From positions 1-64,000 of the forward strand of contig VXMH01000019.1 of assembly GCA_009841235.1 (NCBI GenBank): 64,000 nt of DNA. The letters are read 5' to 3'. Source of the stretch: Caldilineaceae bacterium SB0661_bin_32. Its GTDB lineage: Bacteria; Chloroflexota; Anaerolineae; Caldilineales; Caldilineaceae. Of the stretch, positions 23,689 through 32,987 are shown one piece after another (within the stretch, counting starts at the first letter, position 1; every line of letters starts with the position of its first letter). The position numbers and the translations under genes are program-made. The notes under the pieces are model-generated. The model saw nothing but the letters and a program-made list of their open reading frames with translations. It had not been told where the DNA came from and ran no database searches.

Positions 23689-26604
23689 TTAATCGTTGAA
23701 TTCCCTTTGCCAAGGCTGACGCTGTACGACCAGATGGTGACAGGGCTTGTTGCTGACTTCGTCAGTACGATGAGGAACGACGATCGGGGAACCACTCGGA
23801 TTGCCGTTGGCGTCGAGGATCTGCAGGGTGAACCTCTGTGGGGCGTCTCCGCCGTAGATGGGAAAGTCGAAGCGGCCCGTGTCGCTTGCACCGCTCTTGG
23901 AAACAGTCCGGTAGGTATTGTCCCAAGCATCGGTCAGACTGACCGCAACGCCCGGGAGGGGAAGGCCCTGGTCGTCAACAGCCAGCCCCATCACATACTG
24001 GCCCGGGCACTGGTCATCGTGCCAGAGGCGGTCCAGAATGTATCGATGAGGCCCCAGGAGGCTTGGGCCGCTTACTTCAGACAGCTGCCCACTTGAGAAG
24101 ATTTCAGGGGAAACCGGCGCGGCGGCGCTGGCGAAATCGATCCCGACTGCAAAGCCCGTATAATCAGCCATCAGACCCATCTCGTCACACCGGCCCAGGT
24201 AGACAGGGAAGCCGGAACCCAGGCTCCATTCAAGGGCGCCTTTCCGGTCCCGCAGCAGCCTGCCCTCGTCAACAGTCTCAACATCCGCCCCGTCCATGGA
24301 CCAGCAGTGATGACAGTAGGCTGGCGAGTCCTGCGGGAAGCCGAAGTGATCGGGCAGCGCCAGCAGGACGCGCTCCGCCCCGGCAGGGTGGCCGCAGTAG
24401 CCGAGCAAACGCGTTTCCAGTCCCGCCTCCGTCTGCCGCTTCATGTAAACGGGCGCAGAGGAGACATATTCCACACTGTCGACCAGGGGGAATGTGCTAC
24501 CGCTCTCCCGGTCGGCGCCTTCTTCATTTCCATCTTGCTCGCGGACGACTGCGCGGCGTCTGCCGGCGGCGTCCAGCCAGGTTGCGCTGAATATCTCGCC
24601 GCCGCCTGTCCGGCAGGTCAAGCCGGGCGGACACACCTCCAGCCGTTGTACGTTCTCGCTGACCTGAAACGCCCAGCCTGTGTCTGTAGCCGGGGCCTGC
24701 AGGACGGTAAGGAGAGCAGGCTCTGCGAGGACGGTGCGCATAAACTCGTTCCAGACAGGCGCGGCCGCGCCTGCGCCGGTTGCATTGCGCATTGGGCGGC
24801 CGTCGGTATTGCCCACCCAAACACCGGTCAGCAGATGCCGGGTAAACCCCATCGTCCAGGCATCGCGATTGTTGTCGGTGGTTCCGGTCTTTGCCGCCAC
24901 GGGCCGGCTCAGGGTCAGCTGACTCCGGGCGCCAAACATCGGAACGCGCGCCGGGTCGTCGCTGAGGATGTCTGTAACCAGGGATGCGGCCTCCTCTGAG
25001 ATTGCGCGCGTTCCCCCGGTTGCGCTGATTTCCCTCAAGGTCTGGCCCTGTCCATCCGTGATTGTAAGGAAGAATTGCGGAGCCTGGTAGCGACCGTGAT
25101 TGGCTATCGTGTGGTAGGCGGAAGCCAGGTCGAGCAGGGTTACCTCTCCACCGCCCAGTGTCAGACTCAACCCGTACCAGTCAGTCCCGCGATGCAAGCT
25201 TTCGACGCCCATTTTGCGAGCGCTTTCAAGCATTCGCTCGACGCCGACTGCATCCAGCAGCTTTACTGCCGGAACGTTGTAGCTGTTGGCGAGCGCCGCT
25301 CTGACGGTAACGGGACCGTGGAACTTGCGATCGTAATTAACCGGTCTGTATTCTTCAATGGTACTGATTGTATAGGTGATGGGCGTGTCCCAGATCACGG
25401 TTGCGGGGCTGATGAGATTGTCGTTGAACGCAGTGGCGTAGAGGAGCGGCTTGATCGCGCTGCCAGGCTGCCGGGGACTGATTGCGACATTGACCTGGCC
25501 GTCGATCTCTTTGTTCTTGTAGGCGACGCTGCCTACCATGGCAAGAATCTCCGCCGTTCCCGGCTTGAGAGCAATCAGCGCCCCATTATTCATGCCAAAG
25601 CGAGGTTGAAGCGCGGCGACCTGCTGGGAAACGATCTGTTGTGCCTTTTCCTGCAGCGCAAGGTCGAGTGTCGTATAGATGTGCAGGCCGGCCCTCCGGA
25701 CATAACCCGGCCTCCTCAGAGTTTTGTCCAGTTCGAGGACAACGTAATCGACGAAATGCGGAGCGTGAGGAGAGTGAATTTCCGGTGACCCGCCCAGTTC
25801 GACCTCTGCGGCGAATGCTGCGTTCGCTTCGTCCAGCGTCAGGAAACCGTGTCTTACCATCAGCGAAAGTACGGTTCTCTGACGCTCCTTTGCCGACTCC
25901 GGATCCGCAAAGAGGTCGAAACGCGCCGGCGATTGGGGGATTCCGGCTATCAGCGTCGCCTCAGCCAGATTCAGCTCCGCTGCGGGCTTGCCGAAATAGG
26001 TACGCGCGGCGGCCTGCGGCCCGTAGGCAAGGTGGCCGTAGTTGAGGAGATTCAGATAGAGTTCCAGGATTTCTTCTTTGGCGTAGGTTCTCGTCAGCTC
26101 ACTGGCAAGGCCGACCTCTGCGATCTTGCGATCAAAGGTCTGATCATAGCGCTCATCAGACCCCAGAAACAGATTGCGGGCCAGTTGCATCGTGATTGTA
26201 CTGGCCCCCGATACTATCTCGCCCTGTTCAACGTTTTGAAGCGCCGCGCCGGCGATGCGAACCGGGTCTACGCCCGGGTTGGTGAAGAACGTTGCGTCTT
26301 CGGTGGCAATGGTTGCGTTGATCAGATACGGGGAGATCCGGTCTAAAGAGGCCCATTCGCGGCGGCCTTCTCCGATTAGCTCCGCAAGTAACCGGCCATT
26401 GCGATCGTAGAGGAATGTCGTCTGGAAGACGCGCGGGACCGGCCCTGGCTGGTACAGCTGCATGTAGGCCTCGGCTACCCCGGCCAGAGAGATCGCCGGC
26501 CTGCGACCGACGGCCCCGCGACGAGAGCCGCAACCGGCCAGAACTATTGTGAGAAGCAACAAAAGAAGAAGCGGGGTGCGCCGGTCGAAGATAGATCCAG
26601 GCAT
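23689..26604 (-). CDS. Class A penicillin-binding protein, lipoprotein-like (copy 1)
   Basis: A 971-residue bifunctional peptidoglycan synthase. A lipobox signal (IVLAGCGSRRG) opens it. The GT51 transglycosylase domain (about residues 75-245) has ATEDATFFTNPGVDPVRI and QGEIVSGASTITMQLARNLF. The transpeptidase domain follows with SAIKPLL (SxxK), SYN in LANSYNVPAV and the KTG box AAKTGTTDNNRDAWTMGF. The C-terminal part (about 660-970) has predicted beta-rich regions. It is homologous to the next gene upstream, so a tandem duplication is likely. Lipid anchoring is unusual for class A PBPs, which normally use a membrane helix. Confidence 0.9.
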   Translation of the reverse strand: MPGSIFDRRTPLLLLLLLTIVLAGCGSRRGAVGRRPAISLAGVAEAYMQLYQPGPVPRVFQTTFLYDRNGRLLAELIGEGRREWASLDRISPYLINATIATEDATFFTNPGVDPVRIAGAALQNVEQGEIVSGASTITMQLARNLFLGSDERYDQTFDRKIAEVGLASELTRTYAKEEILELYLNLLNYGHLAYGPQAAARTYFGKPAAELNLAEATLIAGIPQSPARFDLFADPESAKERQRTVLSLMVRHGFLTLDEANAAFAAEVELGGSPEIHSPHAPHFVDYVVLELDKTLRRPGYVRRAGLHIYTTLDLALQEKAQQIVSQQVAALQPRFGMNNGALIALKPGTAEILAMVGSVAYKNKEIDGQVNVAISPRQPGSAIKPLLYATAFNDNLISPATVIWDTPITYTISTIEEYRPVNYDRKFHGPVTVRAALANSYNVPAVKLLDAVGVERMLESARKMGVESLHRGTDWYGLSLTLGGGEVTLLDLASAYHTIANHGRYQAPQFFLTITDGQGQTLREISATGGTRAISEEAASLVTDILSDDPARVPMFGARSQLTLSRPVAAKTGTTDNNRDAWTMGFTRHLLTGVWVGNTDGRPMRNATGAGAAAPVWNEFMRTVLAEPALLTVLQAPATDTGWAFQVSENVQRLEVCPPGLTCRTGGGEIFSATWLDAAGRRRAVVREQDGNEEGADRESGSTFPLVDSVEYVSSAPVYMKRQTEAGLETRLLGYCGHPAGAERVLLALPDHFGFPQDSPAYCHHCWSMDGADVETVDEGRLLRDRKGALEWSLGSGFPVYLGRCDEMGLMADYTGFAVGIDFASAAAPVSPEIFSSGQLSEVSGPSLLGPHRYILDRLWHDDQCPGQYVMGLAVDDQGLPLPGVAVSLTDAWDNTYRTVSKSGASDTGRFDFPIYGGDAPQRFTLQILDANGNPSGSPIVVPHRTDEVSNKPCHHLVVQRQPWQREFND

Positions 26605-26776
26605 GAGGCTTAGCGGTCGGTATCAGTTCGGGGCGGATTTTCCATCTGCGGCGATTACTCCACTGCCCCAAATTGACTGGCTCATTCGTGGGAATAACGC
26701 CTCGCCAATGCTAACGACAGGGCGGCGCGCTATGGTTCCAGGCAAACAGAAGGGTTCCAGGCAAACAGAGGCTCTT

Positions 26777-26848
26777 GGCGAAAGCATCGGGGAGCTTTCG
26801 CCGCCGCGCTTTGTCTCAGCGCGGCGGACTCCCAGGCAGAAGTCCGCC
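26777..26848 (-). terminator. Nested hairpins between the two PBP genes
   Basis: Three stems lie here: GGCGAAAGC/GCTTTCGCC (26777-26802), CCGCCGCGCT/AGCGCGGCGG (26801-26827) and GGCGGACT/AGTCCGCC (26823-26848). Neighbouring stems share bases and exclude each other. No clear T-run follows. They may end or attenuate transcription from the upstream PBP gene. A direct repeat of GGTTCCAGGCAAACAGA near 26735-26770 adds to the structure. Confidence 0.5.
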
Positions 26849-26863
26849 GTCCGGAATGGCTGT

Positions 26864-29803
26864 CTACTCGAATGGATTCTGATAGATCTCCAGGTTCTCC
26901 GGGATGTGCAGCAGGTCGCCCGGACGCAAAATATAGTATGGCCGGATGGCGTTTGGATTGGCAGCCCGGAGCAGGCTAATGGGGATGTCGTACTTCGCGG
27001 CAATGATAACCCAGGAATCCCCACTCTGGACTTCATGAATCATGCTCTCTGCATGAAGTCGAATCGGGATCGCCCGGGGCAGCAGCAGGCGTTCGCCGTA
27101 CAATGAACCCTCGACGTGCAGGTTGGCGCCGCGCAGAACAGTCTCCGGCAGACCGTAGGCTCGGGCCAAACCGGCCCAGTTATCGCCTGCCCGCGCCGTG
27201 TAGTATCGCAAATCTGAGCACGAGCCCAATGATACGGGAATGCCCTCCTTCATGCTGTAAGAGAGCAGCCTGAACTTCTCAAGCTCTGTCGCCGGTATGT
27301 ATACGAGGTCCTCCCTGTATTCAGGAGGCGGAGAATTCAAGGCGTTCTCGTCCTCGTCAACCTGGATTTCAGGCATCGGCGGAAGCGGCCTTCCCACGGT
27401 GGAGTAGCCAGGTGGAAAAGCAAGACCGACCCAGCTCGAGAGTCGGAGTAAGGATCGAGTCTCCGGGAGACTGTTCGTCCTGCCGCCGTTAACGGCGCCG
27501 GCCGATTCGTCGACCGTGCAGTAGGAGAAGTCTACAAAGTCATTCGCCCTCGCGAAGTGCGTCGGCAATGTTTTGCCGGTGACGACCGTTCCCGCGAGGA
27601 GTCCATTCCCACGCGTCTTGCTCAGCCAGCTGGAGGTAAAGTACTCGCCGCCTGTGCGGCAGCGCACCGCAGGAGGGCAGTCGGGCAACTGGACAACTGA
27701 GGCCGGGACGTCGAAAGCCCAGAGGCCCGGGTCGTCGGGCGCCCCAATCAGCTCCCGCATCCCTTTGTCGGCAATCACCGCTTCCATAAAGTTGTGCCAG
27801 AGCGGCGCCGCGCCGGCTGCCCCGCTGTTGCCCCACATCGGGGTCCCGTCACTGTTTCCCGTCCAAACGCCGGCCGCCAGGTATTTCGTGAAGCCGACCG
27901 TCCAATTGTCCTTGAAGTTGGTTGTCGTGCCTGTCTTTGCGGCCGCGGGACGGCTCAGCTTCAGCCTGCTGTTCGCCCCGAATGCCGGCTTTCTGGCCTC
28001 GTTGTCGCTCAGTATGTCGGTGAGCTGGAAGGCCACGCCCTCGGAAATAATGCGTTTCCGTCCTACCGGCGGCGGCGAGCGGTACCGGCCCAGGTCATCG
28101 ACCATGAACAGCGCAAATTGCGGCGGAGAGTAGAGCCCGTCGTTGGCAAAAGTGCGGAAAGCATTGGTCAACTCCAACAACGAAACTTCGCCTGCGCCGA
28201 GAGACAGGCTCAAGCCGTAGCTGTTCGGTTCTCGCGTAAGACTTGTAATGCCAAATTCCTTGGCTTTGGATACCAGGCGTTCATTGCCCAGAGATGCCAG
28301 CAGCTTTACGGCAGGTACATTGTAGCTATTGGCAAGCGCGGTGCGCACCGTGACCGGCCCATGGAAGGTCCGGTCGTAGTTGCGGGGACTGTAAAAGTGC
28401 CCCATGCCTACGGAATAGGCTGTGGGCGTATCCCAGATGACAGTCGCCGGTGAGATCAGGTCTTGGGACAGCGCTGCCGCGTACAGAATCGGTTTGAAGG
28501 AACTTCCCGGCTGCCGGAGGCTGACTGAGAGATTTACCTGCCCGGCATCCTCCTCATTGAAGTCGATCCCTCCGACCATGGCCAGTATTTCGCCGGTCTG
28601 CGGCTGAATGGCCACGAGCGCGCCGTTAGACATCTGGTAAGCTTTACCAACCTTATCGATCCAGGCTTTCAACTCCTGCTCGGCCAGCACCTGCATCGGC
28701 ATATCCAGCGAAGTGATGATATGCATGCCGGACCGGCGCATTTTCCACCGGCCGTTTTCGATGCCCAACGCCTCCGCCATCCGCCTTTCCAGCGCTTTTT
28801 CTACATAGAGTACGAAATGGGGCGCCAGATAATCCTGCTCTTCGGAGCTTCCAACCAGGAAGATCTCTTCATCGAATATGGCGTCGGCCTTCTCTTGCGA
28901 CAGAAATTCGTGTCGCACCAACAGGTCCAGGACGATGCGCTGCCGCTGTTTGGCCGCATCGAAATTGCGAAACAGATCGAATGATGCCGGCTGCTGGGGC
29001 ACGCCGGCCAGGATCGTCGCCTCAGCCCAATTCAGATCGATGGCGCTCTTGCCAAAGTAGACCTGTGCGGCTGCTTCAGGCCCGTAGGCGAGATGTCCGT
29101 AGTTGACAAGGTTGAGATAGATCTCCAGCAGCTCGTCCTTGTTGAAAAGAATCGTCAGATCGTGCGCCAGTCCGATCTCATATAGCTTCCGATCGATTGT
29201 CTGTTCGAATCTGTCCTCCGGCGCGAGAAAGAGGTTGCGCGCCAGCTGCATGGTGATTGTGCTCGCGCCCGAGGTGATCGACTGGGCCTGTACGTTTTGT
29301 ATTGCCGCGCCGACAATTCGGCGACTGTCCACGCCGCGATTGGTAAAGAACGAAGCGTCTTCGGTGGCGACGGTGGCGGAGATCAGCGCGGGAGATATCT
29401 GATCGAGAGTGACCCAAGTGCGCCGCCCTTCCTCAAAGAACTCCGCAAGAAGAACGCCGTTCCGATCATAGACGCGGGTCGTTTCAAACAGCTTGGGCAG
29501 ACTGCCGTTGGGCTGGTACTGCTGAAGGTAGTGTTCTACGACCGTCTTGATCGACCCTTCAGGACGCGGGCCCAATCTCCCTGCGACAAGATCGTCCAGA
29601 GGCGGAGCCTCGAGTTCGTCGAATCCAAAAGGTAGATTTTCCAGTCCCAGCTCCGCTTCCTCGGAATCTTCGCCGGAGCAGCCCATCACAAGGAGGACGG
29701 CCAGCAGGAGAACCAGCGCGATTGCGGCGCGCCTCGCGCCTGCACGCCGCACAGACTTGCACAATCCATTCAGCATGAAGAACAGGACTTTTCCCGCGGA
29801 CAT
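26864..29803 (-). CDS. Class A penicillin-binding protein with C-terminal LysM domains (copy 2)
   Basis: A 979-residue paralogue of the downstream gene. It has a lipobox in LVMGCSGED (about residue 40), GT51 motifs ATEDASFFTNRGVDSRRI and SITSGASTITMQLARNLF, then transpeptidase boxes GSSFKPIL (SxxK), SYN in LANSYNVPAV and AAKTGTTTNFKDNW (KTG). The C-terminal 200 residues carry two LysM-like repeats, YTARAGDNWAGLARAYGLPE and VQSGDSWVIIAAKYDIP, absent from copy 1. LysM would hold the enzyme at existing peptidoglycan. The start at 29803 is preferred (AAGGAAG 12 bases upstream); an ATG at 29776 and one at 29902 also fit. Confidence 0.9.
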   Translation of the reverse strand: MSAGKVLFFMLNGLCKSVRRAGARRAAIALVLLLAVLLVMGCSGEDSEEAELGLENLPFGFDELEAPPLDDLVAGRLGPRPEGSIKTVVEHYLQQYQPNGSLPKLFETTRVYDRNGVLLAEFFEEGRRTWVTLDQISPALISATVATEDASFFTNRGVDSRRIVGAAIQNVQAQSITSGASTITMQLARNLFLAPEDRFEQTIDRKLYEIGLAHDLTILFNKDELLEIYLNLVNYGHLAYGPEAAAQVYFGKSAIDLNWAEATILAGVPQQPASFDLFRNFDAAKQRQRIVLDLLVRHEFLSQEKADAIFDEEIFLVGSSEEQDYLAPHFVLYVEKALERRMAEALGIENGRWKMRRSGMHIITSLDMPMQVLAEQELKAWIDKVGKAYQMSNGALVAIQPQTGEILAMVGGIDFNEEDAGQVNLSVSLRQPGSSFKPILYAAALSQDLISPATVIWDTPTAYSVGMGHFYSPRNYDRTFHGPVTVRTALANSYNVPAVKLLASLGNERLVSKAKEFGITSLTREPNSYGLSLSLGAGEVSLLELTNAFRTFANDGLYSPPQFALFMVDDLGRYRSPPPVGRKRIISEGVAFQLTDILSDNEARKPAFGANSRLKLSRPAAAKTGTTTNFKDNWTVGFTKYLAAGVWTGNSDGTPMWGNSGAAGAAPLWHNFMEAVIADKGMRELIGAPDDPGLWAFDVPASVVQLPDCPPAVRCRTGGEYFTSSWLSKTRGNGLLAGTVVTGKTLPTHFARANDFVDFSYCTVDESAGAVNGGRTNSLPETRSLLRLSSWVGLAFPPGYSTVGRPLPPMPEIQVDEDENALNSPPPEYREDLVYIPATELEKFRLLSYSMKEGIPVSLGSCSDLRYYTARAGDNWAGLARAYGLPETVLRGANLHVEGSLYGERLLLPRAIPIRLHAESMIHEVQSGDSWVIIAAKYDIPISLLRAANPNAIRPYYILRPGDLLHIPENLEIYQNPFE

Positions 29804-30042
29804 CAGTTTGCGACTCTTCCTTGAGCAAATTGGGCTTATGCCGCCATCCGCAAATTCTCGCTGCGAATCAGAGCGGGACCACGGCCCGTTTCTTCCCATC
29901 ATGATCGAACTGCCCTCCGTGACGCTACGATGTCGATCAGGCCTCGACTTGGCTTTTCAGGTGCGAAATCTCTGCACTATTTTGGGGGACGGGCATCTTC
30001 CCGTTCAAAGCAAGATTCACGATAACGGGGGTATCAACTTAA

Positions 30043-30069
30043 ATTGTATCACACCTACGATAACGACAA
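30043..30069 (-). promoter_or_regulatory. Possible promoter upstream of PBP copy 2
   Basis: Minus strand TTGTCG and an extended TGATACAAT are separated by 15 bases, short of the optimum. It would give a leader of about 230 bases to 29803. No other promoter-like string is visible in 29903-30150, which otherwise has no gene. Confidence 0.3.
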
Positions 30070-30150
30070 GCGCGAAGATCGGCAGTTGCGCGAAGAAAAG
30101 TCGATCAGCAGTAATAAACAGATTGCAACGGAATAGAAACGGAGTCAAAC

Positions 30151-30176
30151 AAAAAAACCGCTCGAATGAGCGGTTT
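30151..30176 (-). terminator. Intrinsic terminator of tRNA-Cys
   Basis: AAACCGCTC, loop GAAT, GAGCGGTTT, then seven T on the minus strand immediately after the tRNA 3' end. A perfect 9-bp stem with a U-run makes this a classical intrinsic terminator. Confidence 0.92.
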
Positions 30177-30177
30177 G

Positions 30178-30248
<71 letters not shown>

Positions 30249-30377
30249 GCGCAACTTGCAGGAATCAACTCGCTGCCGATCGTATCAGGACTGTGTTGCA
30301 TTGTCAAATCAGGCCGTTCAGGGTTAACATCTGTCTGTTTCCTCCGGACCGTTTGCTGCACACGGACATATTTGACT

Positions 30378-30761
30378 ATGAATCTGACTGACGAGATGGT
30401 CGTTTGCGAACGCTGCGGCGTCACCTTCCTTTGGACGGTGGAGGACAAACGCAAAGAGCCCGGCGACCGGAAGCCTCCCCCCTTCTGCATGGGATGCGGC
30501 TTTCTCCTGCCCGCCGCCAAACGAGAACGCGGCTTGGTGAAGTGGTACAGCCCAAGCAGAAAGTATGGCTTCATTTCACGCTCCAGCGGCCCGGACCTCT
30601 TTGCCCATCGTTCCCGTTTCGACGGTGTTGGCCGCCTGAGGACGGGGGACCTGGTTGATTTTGTAATCGAGGAAACCGAGAAGGGCGCTGCAGCGGTTGA
30701 CGTGCGATTGCTTTCCAGACTGTTAAAGGACGGATCCCGAGACTACCTCTCGGAAGGGTAG
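30378..30761 (+). CDS. Zinc-ribbon cold-shock domain protein
   Basis: A 127-residue protein. Residues 8-45 form a zinc ribbon (VCERCGVTF and FCMGCGFLL, two CxxC pairs). Residues about 55-125 form a cold-shock-type OB fold: RGLVKWYSPSRKYGFISR with the RNP1-like KYGFI, and DLFAHRSRF as RNP2-like. It likely binds RNA or single-stranded DNA. The frame is open far upstream over the PBP leader, but the ATG at 30378 begins the conserved part. A weak TTGTCA-17-TTAACA box is at 30301-30329. Zinc-ribbon-CSD fusions are less common than single CSDs. Confidence 0.8.
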   Translation: MNLTDEMVVCERCGVTFLWTVEDKRKEPGDRKPPPFCMGCGFLLPAAKRERGLVKWYSPSRKYGFISRSSGPDLFAHRSRFDGVGRLRTGDLVDFVIEETEKGAAAVDVRLLSRLLKDGSRDYLSEG

Positions 30762-30774
30762 GCGTCCGGAAAAT

Positions 30775-31914
30775 CTAATGCTGAGCCGCGGCGGGCGCGT
30801 CTGACAACTCGGCAAATTGGTAGTCGTAAGCCCCGGCCACGACAGGCCAGGCATAGTTTTCACGCACGGCGCGCCGCAGTGAAGGCGGAGCCGTACGCGG
30901 CATGTGCAAGCGCATACCGACCTTCTGGTACAGGTCCTCATCGTCTGCGTACAAGCAGGCTGCGTGCAGGCCGGCAGGGATCAGTTCAGGGTAACTCAGG
31001 CGGTCCGGCAGGAGAGGAAAGGCCCCCGCTTGCACCGCTTCCAGTATGCTGATGCCGAAGAATTCGTGCTCCGCTGTACTGATGACAAGGTCACTCCTCT
31101 GCAGCAGCGCCAGGTATTCCCTTCTGGACGGCAGAAAGCCCCAGTGTTCGATGCGATGCGCCAGGCGCGTTTCGGCTTCCTCAAACTCAATGGGGATATT
31201 TCGGAAGTTCTCTCCCGCTACTGCCAGTCTGAATTCGTGTCCGGCCTCCTCCAGCCTGTACAGCAGGTCAAAGAAGCGGTCCGGCCGTTTATCGTACTCC
31301 CAGCGCTGATTCCACAGAATCAAGGGCGCCCCCGGGTCCGTCCGAAGGCGGTTCCCGTCCTGAATGTCGATGCCGACCGGCAATACCCTTGAGCGCGCCT
31401 CTACCCGCTCGATCTGCTCCAGGTGAATGTAGTCGGGAAAGTGCTTGAGCAGATTGGGAAGTTCACTGAACCAGCTCCGTCGATGAAACTCGGAGTTGAA
31501 CACGATCAGGTCGGCGCAAAGCTGGCTGAGCCAGTTAATCATAGCGTAAGTCAGGTCGGGCTTCTCGCCGGGGCGCCAGGGGTAGGTCAGCTGGTTTTCG
31601 TGCATATAGAGAACAGTCCTGGCCCGCGCCGGCAAGCTCCCTCTCATCAGAGCAAGCCAGGCGCAGAGATTCGTCATGTCGGTGGCCAGGACCAGGTCGG
31701 GCGGTGGATGCTTGTCAACTGCCTTCGCCTGCTGTGCCAGTTCGATCGCGCCGCCCTGCATCCTCCACTTCCAGAATCTGCCGGCCAGTGTAAAGAGGTG
31801 AACGGAATGCCGGCTGTTGGCCTGATAGCCCTCAGCCCACGCCTTGTGGCTGCCAGTGTGGTAAGGGGAGAGAAGCCAGATGGTCAGCGGTTGCAACGAA
31901 CTTGAACTCGTCAT
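30775..31914 (-). CDS. tRNA-queuosine alpha-mannosyltransferase family (DUF3524)
   Basis: A 379-residue GT-B protein of the DUF3524/QTMAN (GTDC1) group. The hallmark N-terminal block is [20 protein letters not shown], followed by [19 protein letters not shown]. The C-terminal domain has the [20 protein letters not shown] donor-site segment. In animals QTMAN adds mannose to queuosine in tRNA-Asp; bacterial homologues are assumed to do the same but this is less tested. The ATG at 31914 gives the conserved opening; the ORF runs to 32037. No queuosine synthesis genes are nearby. It diverges from the DUF151 gene. Confidence 0.85.
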   Translation of the reverse strand: MTSSSSLQPLTIWLLSPYHTGSHKAWAEGYQANSRHSVHLFTLAGRFWKWRMQGGAIELAQQAKAVDKHPPPDLVLATDMTNLCAWLALMRGSLPARARTVLYMHENQLTYPWRPGEKPDLTYAMINWLSQLCADLIVFNSEFHRRSWFSELPNLLKHFPDYIHLEQIERVEARSRVLPVGIDIQDGNRLRTDPGAPLILWNQRWEYDKRPDRFFDLLYRLEEAGHEFRLAVAGENFRNIPIEFEEAETRLAHRIEHWGFLPSRREYLALLQRSDLVISTAEHEFFGISILEAVQAGAFPLLPDRLSYPELIPAGLHAACLYADDEDLYQKVGMRLHMPRTAPPSLRRAVRENYAWPVVAGAYDYQFAELSDAPAAAQH

Positions 31915-32020
31915 CAGCTCGTGGTCTGCCTGAGCAGCGGAGAAAGGTGAAAGACCGAGTCGACCTGCCTCAAGACGCCTACCAACAGTACCCCATCGGG
32001 CGGCTTCCATCAACTCCTTG

Positions 32021-32056
32021 CCCGCGGTGTTACTCACTCCTCTCCACTCTCTCCCC
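32021..32056. repeat. Dispersed pyrimidine-rich repeat, copy A
   Basis: A 36-base string with GTTACTCACTCCT and ACTCCTCTCCACTCTCTCC is shared with 42457-42497. It sits between the QTMAN-type and DUF151 genes. Confidence 0.6.
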
Positions 32057-32078
32057 GCTCTTGTAATGAAATATCACT

Positions 32079-32106
32079 TTGCGGGAAAAAATGCCTATGC
32101 TATAAT
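32079..32106 (+). promoter_or_regulatory. Extended -10 promoter of the DUF151 gene
   Basis: TTGCGG at 32079-32084, 16-base spacer, TATAAT at 32101-32106, preceded by TGC. The expected start site lies about 95 bases before the ATG at 32210. Confidence 0.6.
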
Positions 32107-32209
32107 CCGAATCGCGCCAGCCTGGAGATTCAGCCGGCGCAGGCCGCCTTCGGTGAGACTGTGGGAGACGCCGTGATCGGGTTCAGCACATCGTGTACAG
32201 GAGCAAGGG

Positions 32210-32728
32210 ATGATTGAGGTAGTAATCGATAGTGTGCGCGTAAGTCTGATGTCCCAGCACAGGATCGTGGTGCTGCGCGAGGAGAGCGGCGACAGGTATC
32301 TCCCAATTTGGATAGGCCCCTTTGAAGCTGATGCAATCACCATCCAGCTGCAAGGCATCGAAGTCGTAAGGCCAATGACTCACGACCTGCTGCGCCAGAT
32401 TACGGAATCGCTGGACGGCGAGATTACACATGTAGTCATAAGCGATCTGCAAAACGAGACCTTTTTCGCCGAGATCGTCCTTGAATCCAACGGCGAATCG
32501 CTGGAGATCGACAGTCGACCCAGTGACGCCGTTGCCCTGGCAGTCCGCGTTGACGTACCGATATACGTTGCCGACGAAGTCATGGAGCGGGCCGGTATGC
32601 AGCCGGAAGAGGAGTTAGGCGTACTGGGTCAGGGCGCTGAAGGCGTCGAGGAGGAAGTTGGAGAGACCGGCGACGAGGACCTGGATGTCTTCCGCGACTT
32701 TATAGAAGGCCTCGACATCGACAACTAA
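32210..32728 (+). CDS. Bifunctional nuclease family protein (DUF151)
   Basis: A 172-residue protein. Residues 1-120 are the DUF151 fold: [39 protein letters not shown] and [21 protein letters not shown]. Family members act as nucleases with DNase and RNase activity in plants and Thermotoga; the in vivo role in bacteria is unclear. The C-terminal 50 residues are very acidic and probably disordered. AGGAG precedes the ATG. An A-rich stem with a T-run at 32819-32859 may end it. Confidence 0.88.
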   Translation: MIEVVIDSVRVSLMSQHRIVVLREESGDRYLPIWIGPFEADAITIQLQGIEVVRPMTHDLLRQITESLDGEITHVVISDLQNETFFAEIVLESNGESLEIDSRPSDAVALAVRVDVPIYVADEVMERAGMQPEEELGVLGQGAEGVEEEVGETGDEDLDVFRDFIEGLDIDN

Positions 32729-32818
32729 GGGGGCTTGGCAGGGCCTTCGCCGGCCGCGCTCAATTTGAACCGGCGGACGCAAACGGGGGCTGCGCAATTG
32801 CAAAAGAAACGAACCCAT

Positions 32819-32859
32819 ACGGCGGCGGGGTCGCATCCAAGCGGTTCTCGCCGTTTTTT
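32819..32859 (+). terminator. Possible terminator of the DUF151 gene
   Basis: ACGGCG and CGCCGT form a 6-bp stem with a 24-base loop, followed by TTTTTT. The large loop makes it uncertain. The rest of 32729-32987 has no gene. Confidence 0.35.
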
Positions 32860-32987
32860 GCACTCTGGCGATTGCCAATCTCCGGAGACATTCCTTTTCG
32901 ATTGCGCGGCGCAGCGGCAAAAGCAGGTGGGCACGCAAAACCCATGTCGGATGTGGAACCCAGGGGACCTACCTCTCAAGAAATTCG

